64,000 bases of DNA, from the NCBI RefSeq assembly GCF_013839425.1, contig NZ_JACDNP010000001.1:186001-250000 (forward strand), in the 5' to 3' direction. The translations under genes and the position numbers were made by a program. Positions 54,517-63,298 of the stretch are shown one piece after another. The notes under the pieces were generated by a model, which saw only the letters and a program-made list of their open reading frames with translations, did not search any database and had not been told where the DNA came from. The stretch comes from Halorhabdus salina. Its GTDB lineage: Archaea; Halobacteriota; Halobacteria; Halobacteriales; Haloarculaceae. Position 1 is the stretch's first letter. Each line of letters begins with the position of its first letter.

Positions 54517-55674
54517 TTAGGCCTCGCCCAACCCAACCGCCTCGGCGTCCGCCCGTGCCCGATCGGCCGCCGCCTCGACATCGAACTCTCTGACGATCTC
54601 CCCATCACGAACGAGTGGTTCCATGAGCGATTCGCCGTCGGCCGGCCCCGGCTGACTCGCGAGACCGACCTCGTGGCCGCCATCGGGCGTCCGGTAGACG
54701 GCTTTCTTCCCGGAGAGCTTCCCGCGCTTGGCGACTGGTTCGCCGTCGATTGCGACGATATCCAGGGCGAAGTCCTTCGGGTCAGCGTTGGAGACGTACC
54801 CGCCGACGCCGAACCCGTCGGCGACGTCACCCAACGCCCGCAACGCCGCGGGATCGAGGCCGCCGCTGAGGAAGATGTCGACGTCGTCGTACCCGCGGGC
54901 GTCGAGTTCCCAGCGCACTTCCTGGACGATCCGTCGGAAGTCACCCCGCCGGGAGCTGGTCGTATCGAGCCGGATACTATCGAGGCCCGCAACGGCTTCG
55001 ACGGCACGGATCGCTTCATCGACTTCGTCGCTGTAGGTGTCACATAGGGCCACTCGCGGGACATCGGTACCGACTGCCTCGTCGAAGCCACGCCAGGCGG
55101 CTTCCTGGTTGCCGCGCCCGAAGCAAATCACCAGCGCGTGGGGCATCGTGCCGCCGGCTTCCCGATCGATCACGTCACCAGCAGCGACGTTCGAGATGCC
55201 ATCGAGGCCGCCGAGCAAGGCGCTCCGTTCGATCATCGCCCCCAGTGAGGGGTGGACGTGCCGGGAGCCGAAACTCAGGACTGTCGAGTCCGGCGCAGCC
55301 AACCGGGCGCGCACAGCGTTGGTGGCGACGCCGGTCGGATGGGAGAGAAAGCCCAGTAATGCAGTCTCCAGCCTGGCGAACTCCCGATACCGGCCTTCGA
55401 TCCGCATGACTGGCCCGTGATCGAACAGTTGGCCCTCGGGTAGGGCATCGACATCGACGGGATGGCCTTCGAGCAGGTGGGCAGCGTCTTTCAATCCAGC
55501 CAGAACGGCGAACTTCCCGGTCGGAAACTGATCAGCCGAGACCTCCGCGACGACCTGGGGGTCCTTTCCGGCGTGTTCTAAGGTCTCCATCGTCCGGTCG
55601 AAATAGGCGTCCGTCGCTCGGCCCGACGCGATCGCCGACGGGGGCACAATGTCGAACGGCGACTCTTCAGTCAT
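54517..55674 (-). CDS. Nicotinate phosphoribosyltransferase
   Basis: 385 residues. Makes nicotinate mononucleotide from nicotinate and PRPP in NAD salvage. Contains TDAYFDRTMETL near the N-terminus, ALLGFLSHPTGVATNA, FGSRHVHPSLGAMIERSALLGG, VALCDTYSDEVDEAI, SIRLDTTSSRRGDFRRI and FLSGGLDPAAL, which mark the archaeal/short clade of the family. Nicotinamidase (61097-61669) in this window would supply its substrate, although the surface-protein array lies between them. Confidence 0.93.
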   Translation of the reverse strand: MTEESPFDIVPPSAIASGRATDAYFDRTMETLEHAGKDPQVVAEVSADQFPTGKFAVLAGLKDAAHLLEGHPVDVDALPEGQLFDHGPVMRIEGRYREFARLETALLGFLSHPTGVATNAVRARLAAPDSTVLSFGSRHVHPSLGAMIERSALLGGLDGISNVAAGDVIDREAGGTMPHALVICFGRGNQEAAWRGFDEAVGTDVPRVALCDTYSDEVDEAIRAVEAVAGLDSIRLDTTSSRRGDFRRIVQEVRWELDARGYDDVDIFLSGGLDPAALRALGDVADGFGVGGYVSNADPKDFALDIVAIDGEPVAKRGKLSGKKAVYRTPDGGHEVGLASQPGPADGESLMEPLVRDGEIVREFDVEAAADRARADAEAVGLGEA

Positions 55675-55707
55675 GGTATCGGTCGCTTCGCGCCCAGCGG
55701 CAAAAAC

Positions 55708-57444
55708 CTACCCGTCCCAACCCGCATCACGTACGCGCCACACCGCGAGAAGAGCCACCGAAAGCAGACTGACGACCGCTCCGACGACCGCGAATCCGGG
55801 TCCGCTGGTAGTCGTCGCTGTCTCAGCCATGGGCCCGTTGCTGGCAGTTGCTGTCTTGGCACTGGTCCCGTTGCTGGCAGTAGTCGTCTCTTCGACCGCC
55901 GGAGCAGCACCCGCCCGAACCGCCGAGAGCGCGCTGACGGTGGGCGCGTTGACGATGACGAACTGGTCGCCAGTCTGATTCAGGTAGAACGCGTCACCGA
56001 ACGCCTTCTCAGTAGGGATCCGGTAGGTATCACGGTGGCCATCGACTGGCTGGGCACCGTAATAGGCGAGCAGATCCGTATATCCCGCGGCAAACTCGGC
56101 GGCGTCCCCCTCGCTATCCCAGACGGTCTTCCAGACGTAGCCCGTCTCGTTGGTCGTCGCAGAATCGTTCGTGATGTAGGGATACAGCCGGTCGTTGTCC
56201 CAGCCGTCCGTGACGTCGAGACCGTAATTGAGCGGATCGACGCTGCTCACCTCACCCGAATCAGTGTAATTGTAGAACTCAACCGGCCCGACGACAGGTG
56301 TCGCCATGCCACTGGAAGCAAAGACCGGCCGCATGAACATGGCGCTGAGGCCAGCCTGACCGAACCGGGCATACTCGGCACTCCCGTTCCCGAGATCAGG
56401 ACTGCGCCAGGCGTCCGCGCTGGTGTCGATAACCGTGAGATTGTGCGGCTCTTCGTCCGGGTACTTCTCGGGATGAATCGTCTGCTCCGTCGAGGCCGGT
56501 GGGTTCTCGTAGATGTCGTTTACCGCGTCCCACCCGCCCGTGGCGCGGATCTCGGTGACGAAGGTGGGGCCGTCGCTGTAGGGCTGGTACTGGGTCAAGT
56601 AGACCCCGTAATTGATAGCTGGCTCACTGTCGCCCGCGTCGCTATCCGTCTCGTCGTCGGCACTGTCACTGCCGTCCGTGCCAGTCCCGGGCTGGAGACA
56701 GTTCCACTCGGCCCCACAGCGTTGCTGGTACAGTTGATCGACGAGGTTGGCGTCACCTTCGACGATCCCGTTACCGGCGTTGTGTCCTTCCTCTGTCAGC
56801 CGATCGAACGAAAGATTGAATTGCTGGTCCTGAAGAGCGTGAAACAGTTCCTGTGAGAGCGTGATCTCGTCCATTTTCGGGACCGATTCGTTTGCCGAGA
56901 CGATGACGATCTGCTCGTTCCCGGGCGAGTAGAAGCCCCCGACAGTCGCTGATTGAGTCGACCGGTAGCCAGCCAGTGCGTCCTCGTCTTCGCCGATCGA
57001 GAGCAGCGCTTCCCACTTGACGTTCTGGTGGAGGCGATTGGCCGTCGACGTATTCGGCGTACTCGCATTCGTTCCCCACCGGTTGCGGTACTCCTGGCGC
57101 GAGACGACCTCTACGCTCACTGTCGTCTCGAATTCCAGGCGACGGATCTGCTCGACGCGGGCCATCGATCGCCCGACCACGGCTTCGAGTTCCGAATCGT
57201 TGAGGCCGTTTTCGGGCGTCACGTCGATCGACTCGTTGTACCAGTAGCCGTTCTCCCACCCGAGACGGTCTGCCGGTGGGTCCGACTGGGAAGCCTCGAT
57301 GACTGAGACATTCGCGTCCGATGGGGCGGCACCCAGCCCGCTGTCGGTGCCCGGTGACGACGCGATCGACGCGGCTGCAGGTGCGAGGACCGTTCCTACC
57401 AGGACAGCGACGATCAGGACGGCAACGAAGCGACGAGAGACCAT
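55708..57444 (-). CDS. Hvo_1808-family surface protein, copy 1 (QEXXH variant)
   Basis: 578 residues. N-terminal Sec-type signal (RRFVAVLIVAVLVGTVLAPAAA), a family core beginning DRLGWENGYWYNESIDVTPENGLND (58-84), and a C-terminal Thr/Ser-rich spacer with a PGF-CTERM-like end: PGF, hydrophobic helix, then Arg. This fits export and lipid anchoring by archaeosortase. In the core, residues 198-202 read QELFH where copy 3 has HELVH, and Glu229 (VEGDA) matches a third zinc ligand. An acidic insert (about 250-275) is specific to this copy. Its own promoter has a 14-base element shared with copy 2. Confidence 0.85.
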   Translation of the reverse strand: MVSRRFVAVLIVAVLVGTVLAPAAASIASSPGTDSGLGAAPSDANVSVIEASQSDPPADRLGWENGYWYNESIDVTPENGLNDSELEAVVGRSMARVEQIRRLEFETTVSVEVVSRQEYRNRWGTNASTPNTSTANRLHQNVKWEALLSIGEDEDALAGYRSTQSATVGGFYSPGNEQIVIVSANESVPKMDEITLSQELFHALQDQQFNLSFDRLTEEGHNAGNGIVEGDANLVDQLYQQRCGAEWNCLQPGTGTDGSDSADDETDSDAGDSEPAINYGVYLTQYQPYSDGPTFVTEIRATGGWDAVNDIYENPPASTEQTIHPEKYPDEEPHNLTVIDTSADAWRSPDLGNGSAEYARFGQAGLSAMFMRPVFASSGMATPVVGPVEFYNYTDSGEVSSVDPLNYGLDVTDGWDNDRLYPYITNDSATTNETGYVWKTVWDSEGDAAEFAAGYTDLLAYYGAQPVDGHRDTYRIPTEKAFGDAFYLNQTGDQFVIVNAPTVSALSAVRAGAAPAVEETTTASNGTSAKTATASNGPMAETATTTSGPGFAVVGAVVSLLSVALLAVWRVRDAGWDG

Positions 57445-57463
57445 ACGGTCGGTCCGTGCGAGC

Positions 57464-57477
57464 GCCTTACAAATCTC
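57464..57477 (-). promoter_or_regulatory. Promoter element of Hvo_1808 copy 1
   Basis: gagatttgtaaggc (minus strand) starts 20 bases upstream of the ATG at 57444. The identical 14-mer lies at the same distance before copy 2. Confidence 0.5.
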
Positions 57478-57519
57478 TCGGATCGGCCCACTGAACGTGG
57501 CCCGGACAGGATACGCCCG

Positions 57520-59157
57520 TTAGCGACGACGAGTGACGATCACAAGCAGCCCAACGACAGCAAGGAGTGCTGTCGCGACCGTAAATCCACCACCAGTGGT
57601 GGTCGTGGTCCCGTCACTCTCGGTTGTCGTCCGGTCACCCTGTGGCGCTGCGCCGGCCCGGACCGCTGAGAGGTCCTCGACACTGGGCGCGTTGACGAGC
57701 ACCAGTCGATCCCCAGTCTGGGTGACGTAGAACGCGTCACCGAACCCCTGATCGTCTGGAATGCGATACGTGCCAATTCGCCCCTCGACTGGCTCGGCCC
57801 CGTTGAACTGGAGGAGTTCCGCGTAGGCATCCCGGAACTCGGCGGCGTCCGCAGACGAGTCCCAGACCATCTCGTAGACGTACCCCGTCTCGTTGGTCTC
57901 GCTGGAGTCGTCGGTCACGTACGGTACCAGCTTGTCGCCGTCCCAGCCTGCTATAGCGGTGTGGTTGTAATTGTACGGGTCGAACTGGTCGACATTGCCG
58001 GCATCGTCGTAATTGATGTGGTTCTGTAATGGAACGATCGAGGTCATTCCCTGGGTCTGGACCGCGGGATACCACAGCGTCACGTAGAGGCCAGCCTCGC
58101 CGAACGAGGCATGATCGACACTCCCGTTGGACTCGAGTGGCCGCCAGCGATCCGAACTCCGCTCTGGAACTGACACGTCAGTCGGTTCGTCCTCGCCGTA
58201 CTTTTCGGGGTGGATGGTCTGTTCCGTCGAGGCCGGTGGATTCTCGTAGATCGCATTGACCGCGTCCCATCCCCCCTCCTCGCGAATCCCTTCGACAAAC
58301 GGCGGGCCGTCACTGTACGGCTGGAGGAGGATCTGGTACAGTCCCAGATGTGGATCGAAGTCCGCGGGCGTGTTCTGTCCCGACGGTTCGAGGCAGGTCC
58401 CGTTCCAGGCCCCGTCACAGTGTTCCTGATAGAGGTGATCGACGTAGTTGCCATCCCCTTCGATGATACCGTCTTTCGCGTTGTGGAGTTCCTGCGTCGA
58501 CTGGTTGTACGCAGAGACGTTGAATCGCTGGTCCTGCAGGGCGTGAAACAGCTCCTGAGAGAGCGTGATTTCGTTCATCTGTGGCGTCTCCGTGTTCTCG
58601 GAGACGATCTTGATCTCGCCCGTCGAGGGATCGTAGAATCCACCGACGCCACCCGCGCGATTGTCCGCCTGCACCGCAACAGCATCGGTCGATTCGTTGA
58701 CCATAAACAGTGCCTCATACTTGACGTTCTGGTGGAGGCGCTGGGCATCGGTCGTATTCGTCGTCCCGTTTGCGACGCGCTGGCGGTAGTCCGCTCGACT
58801 GATGACCTCGACCGGCGGCGTCGTCTCGAACTCGAGGCGGCGAATCTCCTCGACCCGGGCCATCCCCCGGGCGACGACGGCCTCGAGTTCCGAGTCGTTC
58901 AGCCCGTCTTCGGGCGTCACGTCGAGGGTCTCGTTGTACCAGTAGCCGTTCTCCCAGCCCAGAACGTCAGTCTCGGGATCGGGGAAGTGCTGGTCGGCGA
59001 TGGAACTAGCATTCGTGACAGCAGCTTGCTGGGAATCGATGAACGTGTCGTGGACAGGACCGGAAACGGCGGGACTGGGACCGATCGCCCCAGCCACCGG
59101 CACGCCGGCCAATCCGACCGCGACGATAACAACGACCAATTCAGTTCGGGAGACCAT
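57520..59157 (-). CDS. Hvo_1808-family surface protein, copy 2 (QEXXH variant)
   Basis: 545 residues and closely similar to copy 1 through the core (VLGWENGYWYNETLDVTPED, EAVVARGMARVEEIRRLEFET, LHQNVKYEAL, IYENPPASTEQTIHPEKY). N-terminal signal helix VVVIVAVGLAGVPVAGAIG. Residues 201-205 read QELFH and Glu233 lies in IEGDG, so the first zinc His is again Gln. The end is GGGF, hydrophobic helix, RRR, a weakened PGF-CTERM. Shorter than copy 1 mainly because it lacks the acidic insert. It has its own promoter element. Confidence 0.85.
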   Translation of the reverse strand: MVSRTELVVVIVAVGLAGVPVAGAIGPSPAVSGPVHDTFIDSQQAAVTNASSIADQHFPDPETDVLGWENGYWYNETLDVTPEDGLNDSELEAVVARGMARVEEIRRLEFETTPPVEVISRADYRQRVANGTTNTTDAQRLHQNVKYEALFMVNESTDAVAVQADNRAGGVGGFYDPSTGEIKIVSENTETPQMNEITLSQELFHALQDQRFNVSAYNQSTQELHNAKDGIIEGDGNYVDHLYQEHCDGAWNGTCLEPSGQNTPADFDPHLGLYQILLQPYSDGPPFVEGIREEGGWDAVNAIYENPPASTEQTIHPEKYGEDEPTDVSVPERSSDRWRPLESNGSVDHASFGEAGLYVTLWYPAVQTQGMTSIVPLQNHINYDDAGNVDQFDPYNYNHTAIAGWDGDKLVPYVTDDSSETNETGYVYEMVWDSSADAAEFRDAYAELLQFNGAEPVEGRIGTYRIPDDQGFGDAFYVTQTGDRLVLVNAPSVEDLSAVRAGAAPQGDRTTTESDGTTTTTGGGFTVATALLAVVGLLVIVTRRR

Positions 59158-59176
59158 ACTGTCTCTGTGAGTGAGA

Positions 59177-59190
59177 GCCTTACAAATCTC
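59177..59190 (-). promoter_or_regulatory. Promoter element of Hvo_1808 copy 2
   Basis: gagatttgtaaggc (minus strand), identical to the copy 1 element and again starting 20 bases upstream of the ATG at 59157. Confidence 0.5.
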
Positions 59191-59228
59191 CCGGTGGTCC
59201 CGATCGGCGGCCGGGAAACGCTCCGGGG

Positions 59229-60929
59229 TCAGCGTCGGGTAGCGACAGCGAGCCCGAGGAAGGCCAAAAGCGCCGCCACGAATCCGAAGCCAGGGCCGCC
59301 GGTCGTCGTCGCGCCAGTGCGCTCATCGCGGTCGGTTGTCGTCGCTGCCGAAGTAGTCGTTGTCGTCTGGGTCGTGGTCGCTGTGCCGGTCGCCGTACTC
59401 GTCTCGGTTGGCGTCGCACCCTCCGGAGCAGCTCCTGCTCGCACGTCAGACAAGGCCGGGACACTGGGCGCGTTGACGACCAGCAGCTGGTCGGCCGTCT
59501 GGTTGACGTAAAATGCGTCACCGTAGGGATTCTCATCACGAACCCGATAGGTGTTCTCGTGGCCAGCAACCGGCTCAGCACCGCGATAGTCGAGGATATC
59601 GACGTACGCCTCCTCGAACGCCGCCGCGTCGGACGGACTGTCCCAGACCGTCGACCAGACGTAGCCGGTCTCGTTCGTCTTGGCAGACTCCGCAGTCACG
59701 TACGGTACCAGTTTGTCACCATCCCACCCCTGCGTCGCGTCGGAATTATAATCGTAGAAGAACGGTGATTGGGCGCGAAGTGACTGATTGAACGGTGCAG
59801 ATTGAGGTATGACGACCGACATACCGGACTCGTAGCTTGGGAACCACAGCAGTGTGTACAGGCCAGCTTCGCCGATCGTGTCCGCTGCCGTCTGGCCATC
59901 AACGGTGAGTGGCTGCCAGTCGGCACTGCTCCGGTCCGGGACGGTTACTGTCTGAGGTTCGTCCGACTGGTATGCTTCTGGGTGAATGACTTGCTCGGTG
60001 CTGTTGGGGAAGCTATCGTAGGCGTCGTTGACGGCGTCCCAGCCGCCGCGATCCCGCAACGTGGCGACAAACTCGGCCCCGTTGCTGTACTGGACGTAAT
60101 TGAGAAATGCGAGACCGACAGCCCCATCAGAGAAGCCAGGTCCGCCACCGCTGGCTGCTGGCGTAACACACTTCCAGTCGGCCCCACAGCGTTGTCCGTA
60201 CAGATAGCCCACGTGACTCGCGTCACCTTCGATCAGTCCACGGCGGGCGTTGAACGAATCCGTCGCCTGATTACCGCCCCTGAACGTGACGTTCAGCTCC
60301 TGAACTTGCAGCGCGTGAACGAGCTCGTGACCGAGCGTGAGTTCCGAAAACGACGCCTGTCCCTCATCCATGACGATCGTGACGTCACCTGCCTGCAAAT
60401 CGAGTTCCGGGACGGCATTGGGAACCACGAACGCGGCCGCAAAGCCACCCTGGCGCTCTCTGATCGCAGCGGTGGCGTTCCGATCCTCACCGCGAAACCC
60501 GAGGGCCTCCAGTTGGACGTTCGCCGACAACGGATCGACGTCGACCGATTCGGCGTACTCTACGTAGTCACTTCGATCGATGAAGTTGAGGTCGACCGGC
60601 TCGTCGAATTCGACGCCCCGAATCACCTCGACGCGCGCCATCGTCCGGTTCAGAAGGCTGGCGGCTTCAGCCCTGTCGATCCCGTCCGAGGCGTCGATGT
60701 CGATGGATTCGTTGTACCACACCCCGTTCTCCCACCCGAGCCGATCCGTCTCCGGATCGGGCGGGCTCGTCAAAACGGTCGCTTCCCCGTCACCAGCTCC
60801 CGTAGCCACCGATCGGTCGTCGAACTGTGCCGTCGAAACGCCTGCCTGCGTCGCCGCGGCCGTCACCGGTTGGAGGGCGAGGACTGCAACGGCGAGGACA
60901 GCCAGGAGTTGTGCGCGCTTAACTCGCAT
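59229..60929 (-). CDS. Hvo_1808-family surface protein, copy 3 (intact HEXXH)
   Basis: 566 residues from the ATG at 60929. Signal peptide AQLLAVLAVAVLALQPVTAAATQ; core starts DRLGWENGVWYNESIDID. Residues 201-205 are HELVH, followed 28 residues later by Glu234 in GLIEGDASH, the arrangement of a gluzincin-type metallopeptidase; the two downstream paralogues have lost the first His. The C-terminus has a Thr-rich spacer and GPGFGFVAALLAFLGLAVATRR, a good PGF-CTERM signal. It is the most divergent of the three and has a different promoter with a 16-base palindrome. Confidence 0.87.
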   Translation of the reverse strand: MRVKRAQLLAVLAVAVLALQPVTAAATQAGVSTAQFDDRSVATGAGDGEATVLTSPPDPETDRLGWENGVWYNESIDIDASDGIDRAEAASLLNRTMARVEVIRGVEFDEPVDLNFIDRSDYVEYAESVDVDPLSANVQLEALGFRGEDRNATAAIRERQGGFAAAFVVPNAVPELDLQAGDVTIVMDEGQASFSELTLGHELVHALQVQELNVTFRGGNQATDSFNARRGLIEGDASHVGYLYGQRCGADWKCVTPAASGGGPGFSDGAVGLAFLNYVQYSNGAEFVATLRDRGGWDAVNDAYDSFPNSTEQVIHPEAYQSDEPQTVTVPDRSSADWQPLTVDGQTAADTIGEAGLYTLLWFPSYESGMSVVIPQSAPFNQSLRAQSPFFYDYNSDATQGWDGDKLVPYVTAESAKTNETGYVWSTVWDSPSDAAAFEEAYVDILDYRGAEPVAGHENTYRVRDENPYGDAFYVNQTADQLLVVNAPSVPALSDVRAGAAPEGATPTETSTATGTATTTQTTTTTSAATTTDRDERTGATTTGGPGFGFVAALLAFLGLAVATRR

Positions 60930-60934
60930 CGTGT

Positions 60935-60950
60935 GTAAAGCCTGCTTTAC
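60935..60950. promoter_or_regulatory. 16-bp inverted repeat at the copy 3 promoter
   Basis: gtaaagc-ct-gctttac is a perfect 7+2+7 palindrome 6-21 bases upstream of the start codon at 60929, so it would overlap the transcription start. Likely operator. Confidence 0.5.
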
Positions 60951-61096
60951 CAATAGTAATAAGTATTTTCCTTCTTGTCGCGTTTACTTGCTTCGACGGG
61001 CGTGCGTGTTCCAGCCTCGGCCCAGGGATGACACAACCCAACTGGGACTGAAAGCCAGAACCTCTAATGGCCACAATCCCGAACGGGGAGACAACA

Positions 61097-61669
61097 ATGA
61101 CGTTCGAACCGGACCGGACTGCCGTCGTCGTGGTCGACATGCAGAACGGCTTCTGCCACCCTGAGGGGAGTCTCTACGCACCGGCAAGCGAAGACGCCAT
61201 CGAGCCGTGCGTCGACCTCGTCGATCGCGCACGCGAGGCCGATGCGACCGTCGTCTACACGCGCGACGTCCACACCGACGAGCAGTTCGAGGACGCTCAC
61301 TACTACGACGAGTTCGAGCGCTGGGGCGAACACGTCCTCGAGGGGAGCTGGGACGCCGAACTGATCGAGCAACTGCAGTCACGCGAGCCCGACCTCGCTA
61401 TCGAGAAACACACTTACGACGCTTTCCACGAGACCCAACTCGACGGCTGGCTCTCCGCCCGCGGGATCGACGATCTCCTTATCTGTGGAACGCTGGCGAA
61501 CGTCTGCGTCCTCCACACCGCTGCCAGCGCCGGCCTCCGGGACTACCGCCCGATCCTCGTCGAAGACGCCGTCGGGTTCATCGAGGACGACCACCGCGAG
61601 TACGCCCTCGATCACGCCGACTGGCTGTTCGGCGAGTTGACCGACCGCGAATCGATCACGTTCGCCTGA
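61097..61669 (+). CDS. pncA: Nicotinamidase (isochorismatase-family)
   Basis: 190 residues from the ATG at 61097; an ATG at 61067 would add ten weakly conserved residues. Converts nicotinamide to nicotinate. The catalytic triad is visible: Asp14 in VVVVDMQNGF, Lys in AIEKHTYDAF and Cys in TLANVCVLHTA, with the cis-peptide before the Cys helix. DVHTDEQF provides the metal-site His/Asp. The next gene overlaps its stop by one base. With the nicotinate phosphoribosyltransferase at 54517 it forms a salvage pair. Confidence 0.88.
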   Translation: MTFEPDRTAVVVVDMQNGFCHPEGSLYAPASEDAIEPCVDLVDRAREADATVVYTRDVHTDEQFEDAHYYDEFERWGEHVLEGSWDAELIEQLQSREPDLAIEKHTYDAFHETQLDGWLSARGIDDLLICGTLANVCVLHTAASAGLRDYRPILVEDAVGFIEDDHREYALDHADWLFGELTDRESITFA

Positions 61670-62118
61670 TGGTCCGACGATTCCGGCCGGGTGACAGGCC
61701 GGCAGTCAGGCACGTCCACCGTCGCGCACTCGCGGACGCGGGGACCGATCCGGACGACGTACCGGGTAACGCGGACCTCCGGTGGATCGAGGAGACGTAT
61801 CTGCGATCCGACGGGGCATTCCTGGTCGCGGAACGAGACGGAGAAATCGTGGCCTGCGGTGGCCTCCTCGTCGACGGGGCGGTCGCTGAGCTCATGCGGA
61901 TTGCCGTCGATCCGAGCCACCAACACGAGGGGCTGGGGACCGCGATCGTCGACCATCTGGAGGGTGTCGCCGAGCAGCGTGGCTGTGAGAAGGTCGTCCT
62001 CACGACCGCAAGCCGACAGGTAGCAGCGACCGAATTCTATCCGGCGCGGTGCTACGAGCGAGTCGACACGTGGCAGACGAACGGCTACGAGTTACTCGAC
62101 TTCGAAAAAGAACTGTGA
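61669..62118 (+). CDS. GNAT-family N-acetyltransferase
   Basis: 149 residues; ATG at 61669 overlaps the pncA stop (TGATG). GNAT fold with LRWIEETYL, FLVAERDGEIVACGGLLVDG (strands 2-4), ELMRIAVDPSHQHEGLGTAIVDHLE as the acetyl-CoA pyrophosphate loop (Q-x-x-G-x-G/A variant HQHEGLG), and TASRQVAATEFYPARCYERV at the end. Acetyl acceptor unknown. Probably co-translated with pncA. Confidence 0.85.
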   Translation: MVRRFRPGDRPAVRHVHRRALADAGTDPDDVPGNADLRWIEETYLRSDGAFLVAERDGEIVACGGLLVDGAVAELMRIAVDPSHQHEGLGTAIVDHLEGVAEQRGCEKVVLTTASRQVAATEFYPARCYERVDTWQTNGYELLDFEKEL

Positions 62119-62122
62119 GTTC

Positions 62123-63196
62123 TCAGGCGTCCCGTTCGACCGTCCCGTCGGGACCGATCCGGCTGACCCGCTCCCCGCCGTCGAACGTCTGTGCCACCAG
62201 CGACACTGTGACGGTCTCGCCCGGATCGAGCGAGCGCATCGAGCCGTTCTCCCGCTGGGCGTCCGGATACGAGTGGGCAGGATGAGTCGTCGTCGGTTCT
62301 AGCCCAGCCGTGTAGTTGCGTCCCCAGAACGGACTGGCCTCCAGACCGCCATAGGGCTGCCAGTACCACAGCGACTCGAAGTGTTCAGCCGGCCACTGCA
62401 GGCCAAAACCAAGGTCTAGCTCGGGATTCGTCACTGCGTACCACCCCTCGTCCAGATCGTGCAGGTACGCCATATCGTTGATCTCGGCGTCGATCGGCGG
62501 GAATTGAGAGAGGTCGACCGACTCGCCGTCGACGCCCGGTGCCGCTGGCCACTCGAAGGACGCCTCGCTCTCTAAGCGATGGTTCTCGTTGCCGGGATCG
62601 TACTCCTCGACGTAGCCGCCTTCGGCAGGTATATCCAGGTGGGCATCCGGGCCGATCAGCGGTCGCCCGAGCGTGAGATGTTGCTGGTGGGCGTACTCAA
62701 CGGGGACATCACCCTCGTTCGTGATCGACTCCTCGATGTCGAGGACGGCTTCGCCGGCCGGGAGCGTGAGTTCCCGCGTGACGGTAAACGGGTAGCGACG
62801 AAGCGACGTCGTAAGTTCAAGCGTCACCGCGTCCTCGTCGTCCTGCAGGATCGTCGCGTCCCACTGCAGCAGTGCTGTTTCGCCGTGGTGCTCGTAGCGC
62901 CCACCAGGGAATTCGAAGGGGCCGCCCGCCCCAGGAAGGTTGAGTTGCCAGCCGCCGGGATAGTATTCGTTCCAGGACCCCTCGATCGACGGCAGTTCGT
63001 TCGGTGGGGCCGACCAGTCGTGATCGGCATGCCAGAGCACGTCGATGTCGGTCCGCTTGTCCCGGAATTCAACGATATCACCGCCTTTGCCCTGGAGCAC
63101 CATAATCCGGAGATGACGGTTTTCGAGAATCGACGCGTCGATCCCCTGGTACTGATAGGCCGTCGAGATGCGCGGTCGCTTGTTCCAGTCGTCCAT
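62123..63196 (-). CDS. Aldose 1-epimerase-like (galactose mutarotase fold) protein
   Basis: 357 residues from the ATG at 63196, because the upstream open frame lies over the divergent pyrC start. A large beta-sandwich with GGDIVEFRDKRTDIDVLWH, YYPGGWQLNLPGAG, EYAHQQHLTLG (possible catalytic His), and WYWQPYGGLEASPFWGRNYTAGLEP (Glu base candidate) near 300. It probably changes the anomeric form of sugars or acts on a modified sugar, as DUF4432/mutarotase relatives do. Convergent with the GNAT gene and divergent from pyrC. Confidence 0.75.
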   Translation of the reverse strand: MDDWNKRPRISTAYQYQGIDASILENRHLRIMVLQGKGGDIVEFRDKRTDIDVLWHADHDWSAPPNELPSIEGSWNEYYPGGWQLNLPGAGGPFEFPGGRYEHHGETALLQWDATILQDDEDAVTLELTTSLRRYPFTVTRELTLPAGEAVLDIEESITNEGDVPVEYAHQQHLTLGRPLIGPDAHLDIPAEGGYVEEYDPGNENHRLESEASFEWPAAPGVDGESVDLSQFPPIDAEINDMAYLHDLDEGWYAVTNPELDLGFGLQWPAEHFESLWYWQPYGGLEASPFWGRNYTAGLEPTTTHPAHSYPDAQRENGSMRSLDPGETVTVSLVAQTFDGGERVSRIGPDGTVERDA

Positions 63197-63298
63197 GCCG
63201 AAAGTCGATGGCGGGTACTGTCTAAGGGTTTGTGGTGAACGCGGGCGACAGTACTGTGACTCCGGGACACTTAGGGTCGCGGGGTGCCCAGTCGAGGC

